Under the pieces are notes generated by a model. It had not been told where the DNA came from. It did not search any database and saw only the letters and a program-made list of their open reading frames with translations. Below, piece by piece: positions 52,502 to 62,089 of a DNA stretch of 64,000 nucleotides (position 1 is its first letter; every line of letters begins with the position of its first letter). The position numbers were made by a program, and so were the translations under genes. Origin of the DNA: Ectopseudomonas khazarica (GTDB taxonomy: Bacteria; Pseudomonadota; Gammaproteobacteria; Pseudomonadales; Pseudomonadaceae); the NCBI RefSeq assembly GCF_004521985.1, contig NZ_SBHZ01000011.1, forward strand, positions 1 through 64,000, read 5' to 3'.

Positions 52502-54379
52502 TCAGATGCGGAAGCTGTCGACCAGGTGCTTGAGGCGCACAGCCTGCTGCTCCAGGTCGCCGCAGGCACGCAGGGTGGCCTGGAGGTTCTCCACGCCCTC
52601 CTGGTTGAGGGTGTTGATTTCGATGATGTCCATGTTCAGCGACTCGATCACCGAGGTCTGTTCTTCCGTGGCGGTGGCCACCGACTGGTTCATGCCATCG
52701 ATCTCGCCGATGCGCGCGGTGACCGTGCCCAGCCGTTCGCCGGCCTGGTTGGCGATTTCCACGCTGTCTTCGCTGTAGCGCTGGCTCTCGGTCATGGTGG
52801 TGACCGACTCGCGTGAGCCGACCTGTAGCTCTTCGATCATCTTTTCGATTTCCTGCGCCGACTCCTGGGTGCGGTGCGCCAGGTTGCGCACCTCGTCCGC
52901 CACCACCGCGAAGCCGCGACCGGCCTCGCCTGCGCGAGCGGCCTCGATCGCCGCGTTGAGGGCGAGCAGGTTGGTCTGCTGGGAAATGCTCTTGATCACC
53001 TCGAGAATCTGGCCGATGTCCACGGTCTTGCTGTTGAGCATCTCGATCTTGGCGCAGGCGTCGCTGATCTTGTCCGACAGCTCGCTCATCGAGCGGATCG
53101 CCTGTTGCACCACCTTGCCGCCGTCCTCGGCCTGGTGACGGGCATCGGACGCCTGGTTGGAGGCGTCCGCGGCGTTGCGCGCGATCTCCTGGGCGGCGGC
53201 GCCGAGCTGGTTGATCGCCGCCGCGACGCTGTTGGTGCGGCTGGCCTGTTCATCGGAGTTGGCCATCGACGAGTTGGAGGCATTGACCACCAGCTTGGCC
53301 ACTTCGTTGACCTGCACGGTGGCCGACGACACCTCGCGGATCGACGAGTGGATACGTTCGACGAAGCGGTTGAAGGAGCTGGCCAGGGCACCGAATTCAT
53401 CACCGGATTCGATGTCGAGGCGTTTGGTCAGGTCACCCTCGCCCTGGGCGATGTCCTCCATGGCCTTGCCCATGGTGATCAGCGGTCGCATCAGCACGCG
53501 AATGAGCAGGCCCAGCAGGCCGATGATCAGCACCACGGCGATGACCGTGACGATGATCGCCGAGGCACGGAACTCGGTGAGCATCGAGTAGGCCTTGGCC
53601 TTGTCCACGGACAGGCCGATGTGCCAGCTGACCGAGGGCAGCCCCTTGACCGGCGTGAAGGTCAGGATACGCTCGCTGCCGTCCAGCGTGGCTTCGCTGA
53701 AGGCGTTGCTGATCACGGGGGTGTTCTGTGGATAGACGTCCTTGAGGTTCTTCATCACCAGGCTCTTGTCCGGGTGCACGAGAATCTCGCCGTCGGAGCT
53801 GACCAGGAAGGCATAGCCGATGCCGTCGAAGTCCAGCGCGTTGATGATGTCGACCAGGGTCTGCAGGCTCAGGTCGCCGCCCACCACGCCTGCCGACTGC
53901 GCTGGCGTGGCGATGGTGATGATCAGCTCGCCGGTCGCGGCATCGACGTAGGGCTCGGTCAGGGTGGTGCCACCAGCGGCCTTGGCGTCCTTGTACCAGG
54001 GGCGCACGCGAGGGTCGTAGTCGGCGGGCATTTCCTCGTCGGGGCGCATGGTGAACTCGCCGTTCTCGGTGCCGAGGTAGGTGAAGGCGAAGGATGAGGT
54101 CAGGGCCTTCTGCTCCAGCAGCTTGGTCACTCGCTCGGGCGAGCTGTCGTTGCTGATCGACTGCGCGGCACTTTCCACCAGCAGGATGCGCCCGGACAGC
54201 CAGTTCTGGATGTTGCTGGCCGTGACGTCGCCCATCTCATGCAGGTAGTTTTCCAGGTCGTCGCGAATGGCGTTGCGCTGCAGGTAGTCGTTGTAGAGGG
54301 TGAACAGGGAAAAGGCGACGATCACCACCAACGACGCGGCGAGCAGGATCTTGTGGCTGAACTGCAGGTTTTTAGTCAT
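52502..54379 (-). CDS. Methyl-accepting chemotaxis protein, PctA/B/C-like amino-acid receptor
   Basis: The 625-residue receptor has TM1 (about 10-30), a periplasmic dCache_1 domain (about 35-270), TM2, HAMP and a cytoplasmic signalling hairpin (tip [20 protein letters not shown]). The amino-acid-binding residues established for PctA are in the same places: Y121, R126, W128, Y129, Y144 and D146. The later ligand Asp is at 169 instead of 173 because a 4-residue loop is missing. It should detect free amino acids. I start at ATG 54379; the longer frame has no homology. The neighbouring HerA-like gene also matches the P. aeruginosa pct locus. Confidence 0.9.
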   Translation of the reverse strand: MTKNLQFSHKILLAASLVVIVAFSLFTLYNDYLQRNAIRDDLENYLHEMGDVTASNIQNWLSGRILLVESAAQSISNDSSPERVTKLLEQKALTSSFAFTYLGTENGEFTMRPDEEMPADYDPRVRPWYKDAKAAGGTTLTEPYVDAATGELIITIATPAQSAGVVGGDLSLQTLVDIINALDFDGIGYAFLVSSDGEILVHPDKSLVMKNLKDVYPQNTPVISNAFSEATLDGSERILTFTPVKGLPSVSWHIGLSVDKAKAYSMLTEFRASAIIVTVIAVVLIIGLLGLLIRVLMRPLITMGKAMEDIAQGEGDLTKRLDIESGDEFGALASSFNRFVERIHSSIREVSSATVQVNEVAKLVVNASNSSMANSDEQASRTNSVAAAINQLGAAAQEIARNAADASNQASDARHQAEDGGKVVQQAIRSMSELSDKISDACAKIEMLNSKTVDIGQILEVIKSISQQTNLLALNAAIEAARAGEAGRGFAVVADEVRNLAHRTQESAQEIEKMIEELQVGSRESVTTMTESQRYSEDSVEIANQAGERLGTVTARIGEIDGMNQSVATATEEQTSVIESLNMDIIEINTLNQEGVENLQATLRACGDLEQQAVRLKHLVDSFRI

Positions 54380-54535
54380 ATCGTCTTGCTTCCGGAGGCC
54401 TCTGGAACCAGTCTTGTATTCCACCGCTGCACAATGCGCTGCGCCGCGTAGCTGCCGTGGCACGAGCGCGCCGCTGTTGCTTTCAAGCCTGTATCGTCAT
54501 AGTTGCAGTAAAGCTTTAACCCAGGGGATGGCAAG

Positions 54536-56011
54536 ATGCCTTTGAATTCGCAGTTCGTATTGGGGGCGGGTAGCGACGGTCAGGCCGTCGGCCAGCCGTT
54601 GCGTCTGGCCAACCGTCACGGCCTGATCGCCGGGGCGACCGGTACCGGCAAGACCGTGACCTTGCAACGCCTGATCGAGACCTTCAGTGATGCCGGGGTG
54701 GCGGTGTTCGCCGCGGACGTCAAGGGTGACCTCTGCGGTCTCGGCGCCGCTGGCACGCCGCAGGGCAAGGTCGCCGAACGCATCGCCAGCATGCCCTGGC
54801 TGAATCACCAGCCGCAGGCGTACCCCGTGACCCTGTGGGATGTGCATGGTCGCAGCGGTCACCCGTTGCGCACCACGCTCAGCGAGATGGGCCCGCTGTT
54901 GCTGGGCGCCCTGCTGGAGCTGACCGACAGTCAGCAGGCGGCCCTGTATGCGGCGTTCAAGGTGGCGGATCGCGAAGGCCTGCTGCTGCTCGACATGAAG
55001 GACCTGAAGGCGCTGCTCGGCCATCTCAAGGACAACCCGGCGGTGCTCGGCGAGGATGCCGCGCTGTTCACCAGCACCTCGGCGCAGGCGCTGTTGCGCC
55101 GCCTGGCGGGCCTGGAACAGCAGGGCGCCGAAGCCCTGTTCGGCGAGCCGGCGCTGCAACTGGAGGATCTCCTGCATCCGGATCGTGACGGCCGTGGCCG
55201 CATTCATCTGCTCGATGCCAGCCGCCTGGTGCACGAGGCGCCGAAGGTCTACGCGACCTTCCTGCTCTGGCTGCTGGCCGAGCTGTTCGAGCAGTTGCCG
55301 GAACGGGGCGACGCCGACAAGCCGGTACTGGCGCTGTTCTTCGACGAAGCGCATCTGCTCTTCGAGGGCACGCCGAAGGCGCTGCAGGAGCGTCTGGAGC
55401 AGGTGGTGCGACTGATCCGCTCGAAAGGCGTCGGGGTGTATTTCGTCACCCAGTCGCCCAGCGACCTGCCCGATGACGTGCTGGCTCAGCTCGGCCTGCG
55501 TATCCAGCATGGCCTGCGGGCGTTCACCACCAAGGAACAGAAGGCGCTGCGCGCGGTTGCCGACGGCTTTCGCCCCAATCCGGCATTCGACAGCCTGAGC
55601 GTGCTCACCGAACTGGGGATCGGCGAGGCGCTGGTCGGCACGCTGGAGGACAAGGGCACGCCGGCCATGGTGCAGCGCGTGGCCATCGCGCCGCCGCAGT
55701 CACGCATCGGGCCGCTGAGCGAGGCCGAGCGCGCGGCGCTGGTGCGCCAGTCGCCGTTGGCAGGTCGCTACGACAAGCCCATCGACCGCGAGTCGGCCTA
55801 CGAGCTGCTGACCGCCCGTGCCGAAGCGCGCCAGGAGGCGCCGGCCAAGACCGCGCAGAAGCCGCAGAAGGCCGAGCCCGGGCTGGGCGACATGGCCGGC
55901 GAGCTGATTGGCAGTGCGATGAAGAGCGCGCTGCGCCAGGCCGCCAACCAGATTGGCCGGCAGCTGGTGCGTGGGCTCATGGGGTCGCTGCTCGGCAGCA
56001 AGAAGCGCTGA
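54536..56011 (+). CDS. HerA/YjgR-type ATPase (DUF853)
   Basis: The 491-residue P-loop protein has Walker A GATGTGKT (33-40) and Walker B LALFFDEAHLLF (near 260). An arginine-finger region (QSPSDLPDDVLAQLGLRIQHG) and a basic C-terminal tail ending LVRGLMGSLLGSKKR follow. It belongs to the bacterial YjgR branch of HerA/FtsK-like ATPases, of unknown role. No nuclease partner (NurA-like) is adjacent, unlike archaeal HerA or phage-defence HerA systems. AGGGG precedes the ATG. It converges on a small gene. Confidence 0.87.
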   Translation: MPLNSQFVLGAGSDGQAVGQPLRLANRHGLIAGATGTGKTVTLQRLIETFSDAGVAVFAADVKGDLCGLGAAGTPQGKVAERIASMPWLNHQPQAYPVTLWDVHGRSGHPLRTTLSEMGPLLLGALLELTDSQQAALYAAFKVADREGLLLLDMKDLKALLGHLKDNPAVLGEDAALFTSTSAQALLRRLAGLEQQGAEALFGEPALQLEDLLHPDRDGRGRIHLLDASRLVHEAPKVYATFLLWLLAELFEQLPERGDADKPVLALFFDEAHLLFEGTPKALQERLEQVVRLIRSKGVGVYFVTQSPSDLPDDVLAQLGLRIQHGLRAFTTKEQKALRAVADGFRPNPAFDSLSVLTELGIGEALVGTLEDKGTPAMVQRVAIAPPQSRIGPLSEAERAALVRQSPLAGRYDKPIDRESAYELLTARAEARQEAPAKTAQKPQKAEPGLGDMAGELIGSAMKSALRQAANQIGRQLVRGLMGSLLGSKKR

Positions 56012-56022
56012 GCGGAAGGGCG

Positions 56023-56244
56023 CTAGCCGGCGGCTTCGTCGGCGGCGTCCTGTTTGTCCTGGCGTTCCTTCTCGATCTTCTCGATTTCTTTGTCGAAGGC
56101 CTGGTCGAGCAGGCTGGGCTTCTTGCGCCAGGGTTTGCGGTCGGGGTCCGGTTGAGCGGCATAGGTGATGACTTCACCGCCGTATACATCCTTGTAACGC
56201 TGCGCCTGGCGCTCTAGTTCTGCGCGCAGTTCGTCTTTCGTCAC
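56023..56244 (-). CDS. Small charged protein of unknown function
   Basis: The 73-residue protein reads TKDELRAELERQAQRYKDVY, then a proline-rich PDPDRKPWRKKPS middle and a highly charged C-terminal helix (FDKEIEKIEKERQDKQD). I infer a GTG start at 56244, because the clearly protein-like sequence begins there; no ATG is nearby and an AGG lies about 10 bases upstream. Longer in-frame starts at 56370 or 56322 would run through a dyad in the leader. Family not recognised. Confidence 0.6.
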   Translation of the reverse strand: MTKDELRAELERQAQRYKDVYGGEVITYAAQPDPDRKPWRKKPSLLDQAFDKEIEKIEKERQDKQDAADEAAG

Positions 56245-56263
56245 GGGGTTTACCTGTAGGTTC

Positions 56264-56304
56264 CTGATCGATCCAGATGACACGCGCAATACCAGATCGA
56301 TCAG
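56264..56304. repeat. Long-armed dyad upstream of the small gene
   Basis: CTGATCGATC (56264-56273) and GATCGATCAG (56295-56304) are perfect 10-bp inverted arms around a 21-base loop, 20 bases before the GTG start. It could be an operator or a leader hairpin affecting translation. Confidence 0.6.
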
Positions 56305-56484
56305 TTTCGGCCTGGCGTGCATGGAAAGTTCGCGTCGACTGGCGGGGGAGCGTGCAATGCGGCATGACATGCCAGCATCGTTCTCCTGTCTCGGTTGTTA
56401 CGAGTATCTGTAACTATTCGTCGAGAAAAGTTGCGTGGTGCAACGGACAGGCATTATCGCCGACGTCTGATGAATGTCCAGTGA

Positions 56485-57360
56485 TCAGTTGGTCAGCGCC
56501 TGGTAGTGCAGGGTGACAGTCAACTGGCAAGTTTGCCCGGGTTGCAGCAAGTGCAGCCCCGGACGCCCCTGCAGATGGTGGGCGTTGACCGGGTGGCTGA
56601 CCGGCTCGAAACAGAAGAAGGGCTGGTCCTGCGGGCAGAACAATAGAAATACTTCCGTGCCCTGTGCTTCGCAGAGAAGTTGGTAGTCGCCATCGTGCTG
56701 AATGATTCGCGCATGACCGGGCCACCCGCTGAAGGCATGGTCGACAACTTGCGCCGGTAATGCAGCGGGGGTGTCGAAGTTCCAGACTTCGGGCAACTCG
56801 ATCCAGCGACTGGACAACTTGTTTTCATCACTTAACCAGACACCGCTGGCATGCACCTGCAACTGTGTGTGGGCGTTGCGTGGCAGGTAGGGATGCAGGC
56901 CGAGACCATACCAGGTGGGCTGGCTCCCCGCATGGGTGGCTTGCAGGCTCAGCTGCAGGCGCCCCGCATCGAGCCGCACCTGCAGGTCCGCGTGGTAGGG
57001 GAAGGGGTGCTGGCTGTGCAGCTGCAGCCGGGCGCTGTCCGATGTCACGTTGACCACCTGCCAGGGCTGCTGCCAGGCACTGCCGTGTATGGGCAGTGCC
57101 TCATGCTCGGTATTGGCCTCGAGCGCCTGCCAGCCAGCCGGGGTGTCGAAGCCGCCGCCGCCGATGCGGTTGGACCATGGTAGCAACGGGTAGCAGGCCA
57201 GGCGTCTGGGATTGCCGGCGGCCAGCGCGAGGTCGTCGCTGTGGCGCAGCAGCGGGCGGCCATCGCTGCGCCGCGTCCAGTTGACCAGGCTGGCGCCCAG
57301 CTCCGGGGCCAGGGTCAACTGGGTGAGATCGTCGCCTAACGTCAGCAAGGTCGTCGCCAT
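56485..57360 (-). CDS. Aldose 1-epimerase (GalM)-like mutarotase
   Basis: The 291-residue beta-sandwich protein has family motifs around NWTRRSDGRPLLR, PWSNRIGGGGF, the catalytic-type histidine in ALPIHGSAWQ and the second in GLGLHPYLPR. The terminal part contains FFCFEPVSHPVNAHH. Such enzymes interconvert alpha and beta anomers of hexoses or sugar acids. ATG 57360 is chosen (AGGGGCGG upstream); earlier starts at 57396 and 57426 lack ribosome sites and overlap a candidate GntR site. It is divergent from the GntR gene, so a link to sugar-acid use is plausible. Confidence 0.85.
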   Translation of the reverse strand: MATTLLTLGDDLTQLTLAPELGASLVNWTRRSDGRPLLRHSDDLALAAGNPRRLACYPLLPWSNRIGGGGFDTPAGWQALEANTEHEALPIHGSAWQQPWQVVNVTSDSARLQLHSQHPFPYHADLQVRLDAGRLQLSLQATHAGSQPTWYGLGLHPYLPRNAHTQLQVHASGVWLSDENKLSSRWIELPEVWNFDTPAALPAQVVDHAFSGWPGHARIIQHDGDYQLLCEAQGTEVFLLFCPQDQPFFCFEPVSHPVNAHHLQGRPGLHLLQPGQTCQLTVTLHYQALTN

Positions 57361-57398
57361 GTGCCGCCCCTGAGCCTGGATTTGTCGGGAATTCATAG

Positions 57399-57411
57399 TG
57401 TCATCGTACAA
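57399..57411. promoter_or_regulatory. GntR-type half-operator between galM-like gene and gntR
   Basis: TGTCATCGTACAA resembles one half plus centre of the 22-bp palindrome before udh (10 of 13 positions when inverted: TTGTACGATGACA versus TTGTCGTATGACA). It lies between the two divergent starts and could mediate autoregulation. Confidence 0.4.
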
Positions 57412-57460
57412 CCGCTGGGCTATCATTGCCGCACAGTATCAAGTCGAGAGCTCATCCATC

Positions 57461-58216
57461 ATGGAAATGCAGAACGCTCAACCTCGTGCTCGTCGCAAGC
57501 ACCGCAGCCTGGCCCAGGAGCTGGTGGCGGAGCTGTCGCAGCGCATTCGTGACGGCCAGATCAAGCGTGGTGAGAAGTTGCCCACCGAGTCGGCCATCAT
57601 GGAAGAACAGGGTGTCAGCCGTACCGTGGTACGCGAGGCCCTGTCGCGTCTGCAGGCCGCCGGGCTGGTGGAGACGCGCCACGGGATCGGCACCTTCGTG
57701 CTCGATACCCCCAGCGCCAGTGGTTTTCGTATCGACCCGGCGACCATCGTCACGCTGCGTGACGTGCTGGCCATTCTCGAGCTGCGCATCAGCCTCGAAG
57801 TGGAGTCCGCCGGGATGGCGGCGCAGCGGCGCAGCGATGCCCAGCTGAAAGCCATTCGCGAGGCGCTGGATGCCATCAACGAGAGCGTGGCGCATGCCAG
57901 TGACGCGGTCTCCTCGGATTTCCAGTTCCACCTGAGCATCGCCGAGGCCACGGGCAACCGTTACTTCACCGATATCCTCAGCCACCTGGGGACCAGCATC
58001 ATCCCGCGTACCCGGGTCAATTCCGCCAGCCTGGCGCGTGACGATCAGACCCACTACATGGCGCGCCTGGAGCGGGAGCACGAGCAGATCTTCGAGGCCA
58101 TCGCCCGCCAGGATGCCGAGGCCGCGCGGGCGGCGATGCGCCTGCACCTGACCAACAGCCGTGAGCGCCTGCGGCAGGCGCACGAGGCGGCCGAGGCCGA
58201 AGCGCTGCACGGCTGA
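57461..58216 (+). CDS. GntR/FadR-family regulator (FCD domain)
   Basis: The 251-residue protein has a winged helix at about 17-82 (ELSQRIRDGQIKRGEKLPTE, SRTVVREALSRLQAAGLVE). A C-terminal helical FCD ligand domain has a metal-type pattern (DFQFHLSIAEATGN, EHEQIFEAIA, AMRLHLTNSRERL). FCD regulators in this setting usually repress sugar-acid genes and release DNA when the sugar acid binds. It converges on the TRAP/udh operon, and the 22-bp palindrome before udh is its likely target. The start could also be ATG 57467. Confidence 0.9.
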   Translation: MEMQNAQPRARRKHRSLAQELVAELSQRIRDGQIKRGEKLPTESAIMEEQGVSRTVVREALSRLQAAGLVETRHGIGTFVLDTPSASGFRIDPATIVTLRDVLAILELRISLEVESAGMAAQRRSDAQLKAIREALDAINESVAHASDAVSSDFQFHLSIAEATGNRYFTDILSHLGTSIIPRTRVNSASLARDDQTHYMARLEREHEQIFEAIARQDAEAARAAMRLHLTNSRERLRQAHEAAEAEALHG

Positions 58217-58252
58217 TTCGGCGGCGGTGCGCGTGCTGTCCATGCGCATCGC

Positions 58253-59155
58253 CTAGCGGCGGTAGGCCAGGGCGATGATGCCGCCGACCACGATCAGACC
58301 GCCGAGCACCTGCAGGGCGCCGAGCAGCTGGCCGAGGATTAGCCAGCCGAACAGCATGCCGGCGACCGGCTCCATGTTCATCACCGGTGCATTGCGCGCG
58401 ATATCCAGGCGCGGCATGAGGATGAACAGCAGCGAGAACGCCGTTCCGTAGAGCGTCACCAGCACGCCCAGGGCGATCCAGCCGGCGAGCGCGTTGGGCA
58501 GGCCCACGCCACCGGGCAGCGCGCCGCTGGCGCCGACCATGGCCGAGAGGCTGAACACCACCGCCATGGTCAGCATGCTGCGGACCCTACCGGGCATGGC
58601 CGAAAGGCGGTGCTCGGTGACCCACAGCGCCACGGCGAAGACGCCGGCGGCGGTCAGGCTGAACAGCACACCCTCGACCCAGCGCTCGTCGATGGCCCCC
58701 TGGCTGGCCAGGCGCGCCGGTACATCCAGCACCAGCATCAGGCCGATCAGGATCACGCCCATGATCACCGCGGCCCGGCGGGTTGGTGCCGGGCCGCCGA
58801 GTATCCAGGTCAGCAGGGCGAGCAGGATCGGCGACAGGTTGACCACCAGCAGGGCCAGGCCGACCGGAATGCGCGCCACCGCCGAATAGATGCAGAAGCT
58901 CTGCACCGCGATCAGCGTGCCCAGCAGCAGTTGCCAGCCCCAGGTCTCGCGCTTCAGGCGCAGCGAGTCGCGCTGCCAGAGCACCAGCGCACTGAGCACC
59001 AGCAGGGTCACCCCGGAGCGGCAGAGGATCGCCAGCAGCAGGCCGGCTTCATGGTCGAAGGCGATGCGTGCGGCGATGTGGTTGCCGGCGAACGAGCAGG
59101 CCAGCGTCGCGAGAATCAGGGCGGCGATGTGCCGGGGGAAGAGGGCGGCAGACAT
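58253..59155 (-). CDS. EamA/DMT-family membrane transporter
   Basis: The 300-residue protein has ten helices in two EamA repeats, beginning FPRHIAALILATLACSFAGN and ending LGALQVLGGLIVVGGIIALAY. DMT proteins commonly export metabolites or amino acids. I start at ATG 59155, the conserved start; ATG 59176 is possible, but its upstream DNA is part of the dctM terminator. It follows dctM after a hairpin, so it may be expressed at a lower level from the same operon. Substrate unknown. Confidence 0.86.
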   Translation of the reverse strand: MSAALFPRHIAALILATLACSFAGNHIAARIAFDHEAGLLLAILCRSGVTLLVLSALVLWQRDSLRLKRETWGWQLLLGTLIAVQSFCIYSAVARIPVGLALLVVNLSPILLALLTWILGGPAPTRRAAVIMGVILIGLMLVLDVPARLASQGAIDERWVEGVLFSLTAAGVFAVALWVTEHRLSAMPGRVRSMLTMAVVFSLSAMVGASGALPGGVGLPNALAGWIALGVLVTLYGTAFSLLFILMPRLDIARNAPVMNMEPVAGMLFGWLILGQLLGALQVLGGLIVVGGIIALAYRR

Positions 59156-59184
59156 GGCGGAGCGAAATGTCCTCATACAGCAAG

Positions 59185-59205
59185 GAGCCGCCCGGAAGGC
59201 GGCTC
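59185..59205 (-). terminator. Hairpin between dctM and the EamA gene
   Basis: On the minus strand GAGCCGCC / GGCGGCTC forms an 8-bp stem with a 5-base loop, followed by only two T residues (CTTGC). It is probably a partial terminator that lowers expression of the EamA gene. Confidence 0.6.
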
Positions 59206-59235
59206 GGGATGGATCGACGACCTGCAGCCGATGAC

Positions 59236-60516
59236 TTACAGCACCACGCTGGGCAGCCAGAGGGAGATGGCAGGGATGTAGGTCACGGCCATCAGTACCG
59301 CGAACAGCGCGATGTAGAACGGCAGCAGAGCCTTCACGGTGTTCTCGATGCTGACCTTGCCGATGGCGGCACCGACGAAGAGTACCGCACCTACCGGTGG
59401 TGTGATCAGACCGATGCCCAGATTGACCAGCATGATCATGCCGAAGTGCACCGGGTCGACGCCGAACGAGGTGACCACGGGCAGCAGGATCGGGGTGAGG
59501 ATCAGGATCAGCGGGGCCATGTCCATCAGGGTGCCGAGCACCAGCAGCATGAAGTTCACGCACATCAGGATCACGTAGCGGTTGTCCGACAGGGTCAGGA
59601 ACGCGGTGGTGATCTTCGACGGAATCTGCATCAGCGTCATGATGTAGCCGAAGCTGGCGGCGAAGGCGATGAGGATCATCACGATCGACAGGGTGCGCAC
59701 CGTGCGGTGCAGCATCTTCGGCAGCTCGCTCCACTTGTAGTCGCGGTAGATGAACATGGTCACGAAGAAGGCCCAGACCACTGCCACGGCTGCCGACTCG
59801 GTGGCGGTGAACACGCCGCTGAGAATGCCGCCGAGGATGATCACCATGGTCATCAGGCCCCACAGCGCTTCCACGCAGATCTGCAGCGCCTGGCGCAGTG
59901 GGATCACTTCGCCCTTGGGGTAGTTGCGCTTTCTGGCGAACAGCAGGCAGAGCGTGGCCATGGTGGCGCTGAGCAGCAGGCCGGGGCCGATGCCGGCGAC
60001 GAACAGCGCGGCGATCGACACCGTGCCACCGGCGGCCAGCGAGTAGATCACCGAGTTGTGGCTGGGCGGGGTCAGCAGCGCCTGCACCGAGCCGGAGACG
60101 GTGACGGCGGTGGAGAACTCGCGCGGGTAGCCTTTCTTCTCCATTTCCGGGATCAGCACCGAGCCGACCGAGGCGGTATCGGCCAGCGACGAGCCGGAGA
60201 TGGCGCCGAAGAAGGTCGAGGCGGTGATGTTGACCAGCGACAGGCCGCCGCGGACGAAGCCCACCAGCACCCCGGCGAACGCCACCAGGCGCCGTGCCAT
60301 GCCGCCTTCGGCCATGATCGCGCCGGCCAGGACGAAGAAGGGGATGGCCAGCAGGGAGAATTTGTTCACGCCGCCGGCGATCTGGATCATCACGGCGTGC
60401 AGCGGAATCTCGATCCACCAGGCGCCGATCAGGGTCGCCAGGCCAAGGGCGTAGGCGACCGGGACGCGCAGCAGGATCAGGGCGATGAAGCTGCCCAGCA
60501 GGATGGCGGCATCCAT
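59236..60516 (-). CDS. dctM: TRAP transporter large membrane subunit (DctM)
   Basis: The 426-residue protein has about 12 helices and the family segments GGMARRLVAFAGVLVG, ISGSSLADTASVGSVLIPEM, LLTPPSHNSVIYSLAAGGT and LGIGLITPPVGAVLFVGAA. It is the sodium-driven permease of a three-part TRAP system. AAGGAG precedes the ATG, which overlaps the dctQ stop (TAATG). The neighbouring uronate dehydrogenase suggests hexuronate uptake. Confidence 0.94.
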   Translation of the reverse strand: MDAAILLGSFIALILLRVPVAYALGLATLIGAWWIEIPLHAVMIQIAGGVNKFSLLAIPFFVLAGAIMAEGGMARRLVAFAGVLVGFVRGGLSLVNITASTFFGAISGSSLADTASVGSVLIPEMEKKGYPREFSTAVTVSGSVQALLTPPSHNSVIYSLAAGGTVSIAALFVAGIGPGLLLSATMATLCLLFARKRNYPKGEVIPLRQALQICVEALWGLMTMVIILGGILSGVFTATESAAVAVVWAFFVTMFIYRDYKWSELPKMLHRTVRTLSIVMILIAFAASFGYIMTLMQIPSKITTAFLTLSDNRYVILMCVNFMLLVLGTLMDMAPLILILTPILLPVVTSFGVDPVHFGMIMLVNLGIGLITPPVGAVLFVGAAIGKVSIENTVKALLPFYIALFAVLMAVTYIPAISLWLPSVVL

Positions 60517-61043
60517 TACACGGACTCCTTGGAATCTTCGCAGTTCTCGTAGTCGACGACACGGCGCTTGTGCTGGTCGCCGTAGAGCAGTTGTTCGATG
60601 ACGAACAGCAGGGTGACGAAACCGCCCAGCGGAATCGGCGCGTAGCTGATGCCGACGCGCATCCAGGTCAGCGTGCTGAGGTACTGATTCCAGGTGGCGA
60701 CGCACAGCTTGTAGCCCCAGACCAGCATGAACAGACTGATCGCACCCATGGCCAGGCGCACGAACAGGGTGAGAAAGGGTTGCGCCATGTCCGGCAGGCG
60801 ATCGCTCAGCACCTGTACCGCCATGTGTGCGCCGGCACGGTAGCTGGCGGCGGCGCCGATGAAGGTGAACAGCACCATCAGCAGGATGGCGACAGGCTCG
60901 GGCCAGCCGAGGCCCTGGCCGAGTGCGTAGCGGCTGAACACGCCCCAGGGGATGATCAGGGCCATGATCACGATCGCCAGTCCGGCGGTCGCGATACAGG
61001 CGCGGTAGATGGCGTCGTTGACGCCCAGAACCAGGTTTTTCAT
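60516..61043 (-). CDS. dctQ: TRAP transporter small membrane subunit (DctQ)
   Basis: The 175-residue protein has four helices in the usual DctQ arrangement (IYRACIATAGLAIVIMALII first, then PVAILLMVLFTFIGAAASY). A cytoplasmic tail follows. It pairs with DctM to form the membrane part of the transporter. Overlap with dctM and 56 bases to dctP place it within the operon. Confidence 0.92.
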   Translation of the reverse strand: MKNLVLGVNDAIYRACIATAGLAIVIMALIIPWGVFSRYALGQGLGWPEPVAILLMVLFTFIGAAASYRAGAHMAVQVLSDRLPDMAQPFLTLFVRLAMGAISLFMLVWGYKLCVATWNQYLSTLTWMRVGISYAPIPLGGFVTLLFVIEQLLYGDQHKRRVVDYENCEDSKESV

Positions 61044-61099
61044 GAGACTTCACCGGTGACGCGACGTGGCCGGGGCGCACGCCGCGTGCTGCGCGTGGA

Positions 61100-62074
61100 T
61101 TACTGAACGGCTTCGATGCGCTTGATCAGGTCGGCGAACTGCGCGCCGTACTTCTCACGAACCGGGGCGGTGGCGTCGTAGAACGGCTTGGTGTCGACCT
61201 CGATGTACTCGACGCCCTCGGCCTTGAGCTTCTCGTCGCTGGCCTTTTCCTTGGCGACCCACAGCTCGCGCTCTTCCAGCTGCGCTTCCTTGGCCAGCTT
61301 CTTGACCAGTGCCTGCTGCTCCGGTGTCAGCTTGTTCCAGGTGGTCTTGGACATCAGCAGCGGCTCGGGGAGGATCAGGTGGTGGGTCTGGGTGTAGTAC
61401 TTGGCCGCGCGGAAGTGGTTGTGTTCGAGCAGAGTCGGCGAGTTGTTCTCGGCACCGTCGATCACGCCGCTCTGCAGGGCGCTGAAGATTTCCCCGGTGT
61501 CCATGGCGATGCCGTTGGCGCCCATGGCGTTGAGGGTGTCGATGAACAGCGGGTTGCCGATCACGCGGATCTTCATGCCCTTGAGGTCTTCCAGCTTGCG
61601 CACCGGCTTCTTGGTGTAGAGGCTGCGGCTGCCGGCTTCCATCCACGCCAGGCCGACCATGTTGAAGTCGGAGTTGGTGATGGCATCGAGGATTTCCTGG
61701 CCGATTTCGCCGTCGATCACCTTGCGCATGTGCGCGATGTCGCGGAACACGAAGGGCATGTTGAAGACGTTGGTGGCGGGGACGACCGGGCCGACCGAGC
61801 CGAGGCTGACGCGGGTCAGCTGCACGGCGCCGATCTGGGTCTGCTCGATCACTTCCTTCTCCGAACCGAGTACGCCGCCAGCGAACATGCGCGACTTGAT
61901 CTCGCCTGCGGTCGCTGCGTCCAGCTTCTTGCCGAGGTTGTCCATGGCCACCACGGTCGGGTAACCGGCCGGGTGGATTTCAGCGATCTTCAGGGTCATC
62001 TCGGCCTGGGCGAAGGTGGACAGGCCGAGAGCCAGAGGAAGTGTGGCGAGTAGCAACTTGCGTTTGAGGTTCAT
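61100..62074 (-). CDS. dctP: TRAP transporter solute-binding protein (DctP)
   Basis: The 324-residue periplasmic protein has a signal peptide cleaved after about residue 24 (LGLSTFAQA). The DctP fold contains KSRMFAGGVLGSEKEVIEQ and the carboxylate-binding arginine in KGMKIRVIGNPLF. Such arginines hold the acid group of sugar acids. ACGGAG precedes the ATG, and an A-rich Crc-type motif sits directly upstream of it. Hexuronate or aldarate binding is inferred from udh. Confidence 0.93.
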   Translation of the reverse strand: MNLKRKLLLATLPLALGLSTFAQAEMTLKIAEIHPAGYPTVVAMDNLGKKLDAATAGEIKSRMFAGGVLGSEKEVIEQTQIGAVQLTRVSLGSVGPVVPATNVFNMPFVFRDIAHMRKVIDGEIGQEILDAITNSDFNMVGLAWMEAGSRSLYTKKPVRKLEDLKGMKIRVIGNPLFIDTLNAMGANGIAMDTGEIFSALQSGVIDGAENNSPTLLEHNHFRAAKYYTQTHHLILPEPLLMSKTTWNKLTPEQQALVKKLAKEAQLEERELWVAKEKASDEKLKAEGVEYIEVDTKPFYDATAPVREKYGAQFADLIKRIEAVQ

Positions 62075-62089
62075 GCGGAAAGCTCCGTC

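Noticed and set aside
54536..56011. HerA-based phage defence system
   Set aside because: No nuclease, SIR2 or other effector gene is adjacent; core-genome context.
58253..60562. One 769-residue protein spanning the EamA gene and dctM
   Set aside because: Only the C-terminal part is a real protein (EamA); the rest is a frame-shifted shadow of dctM.
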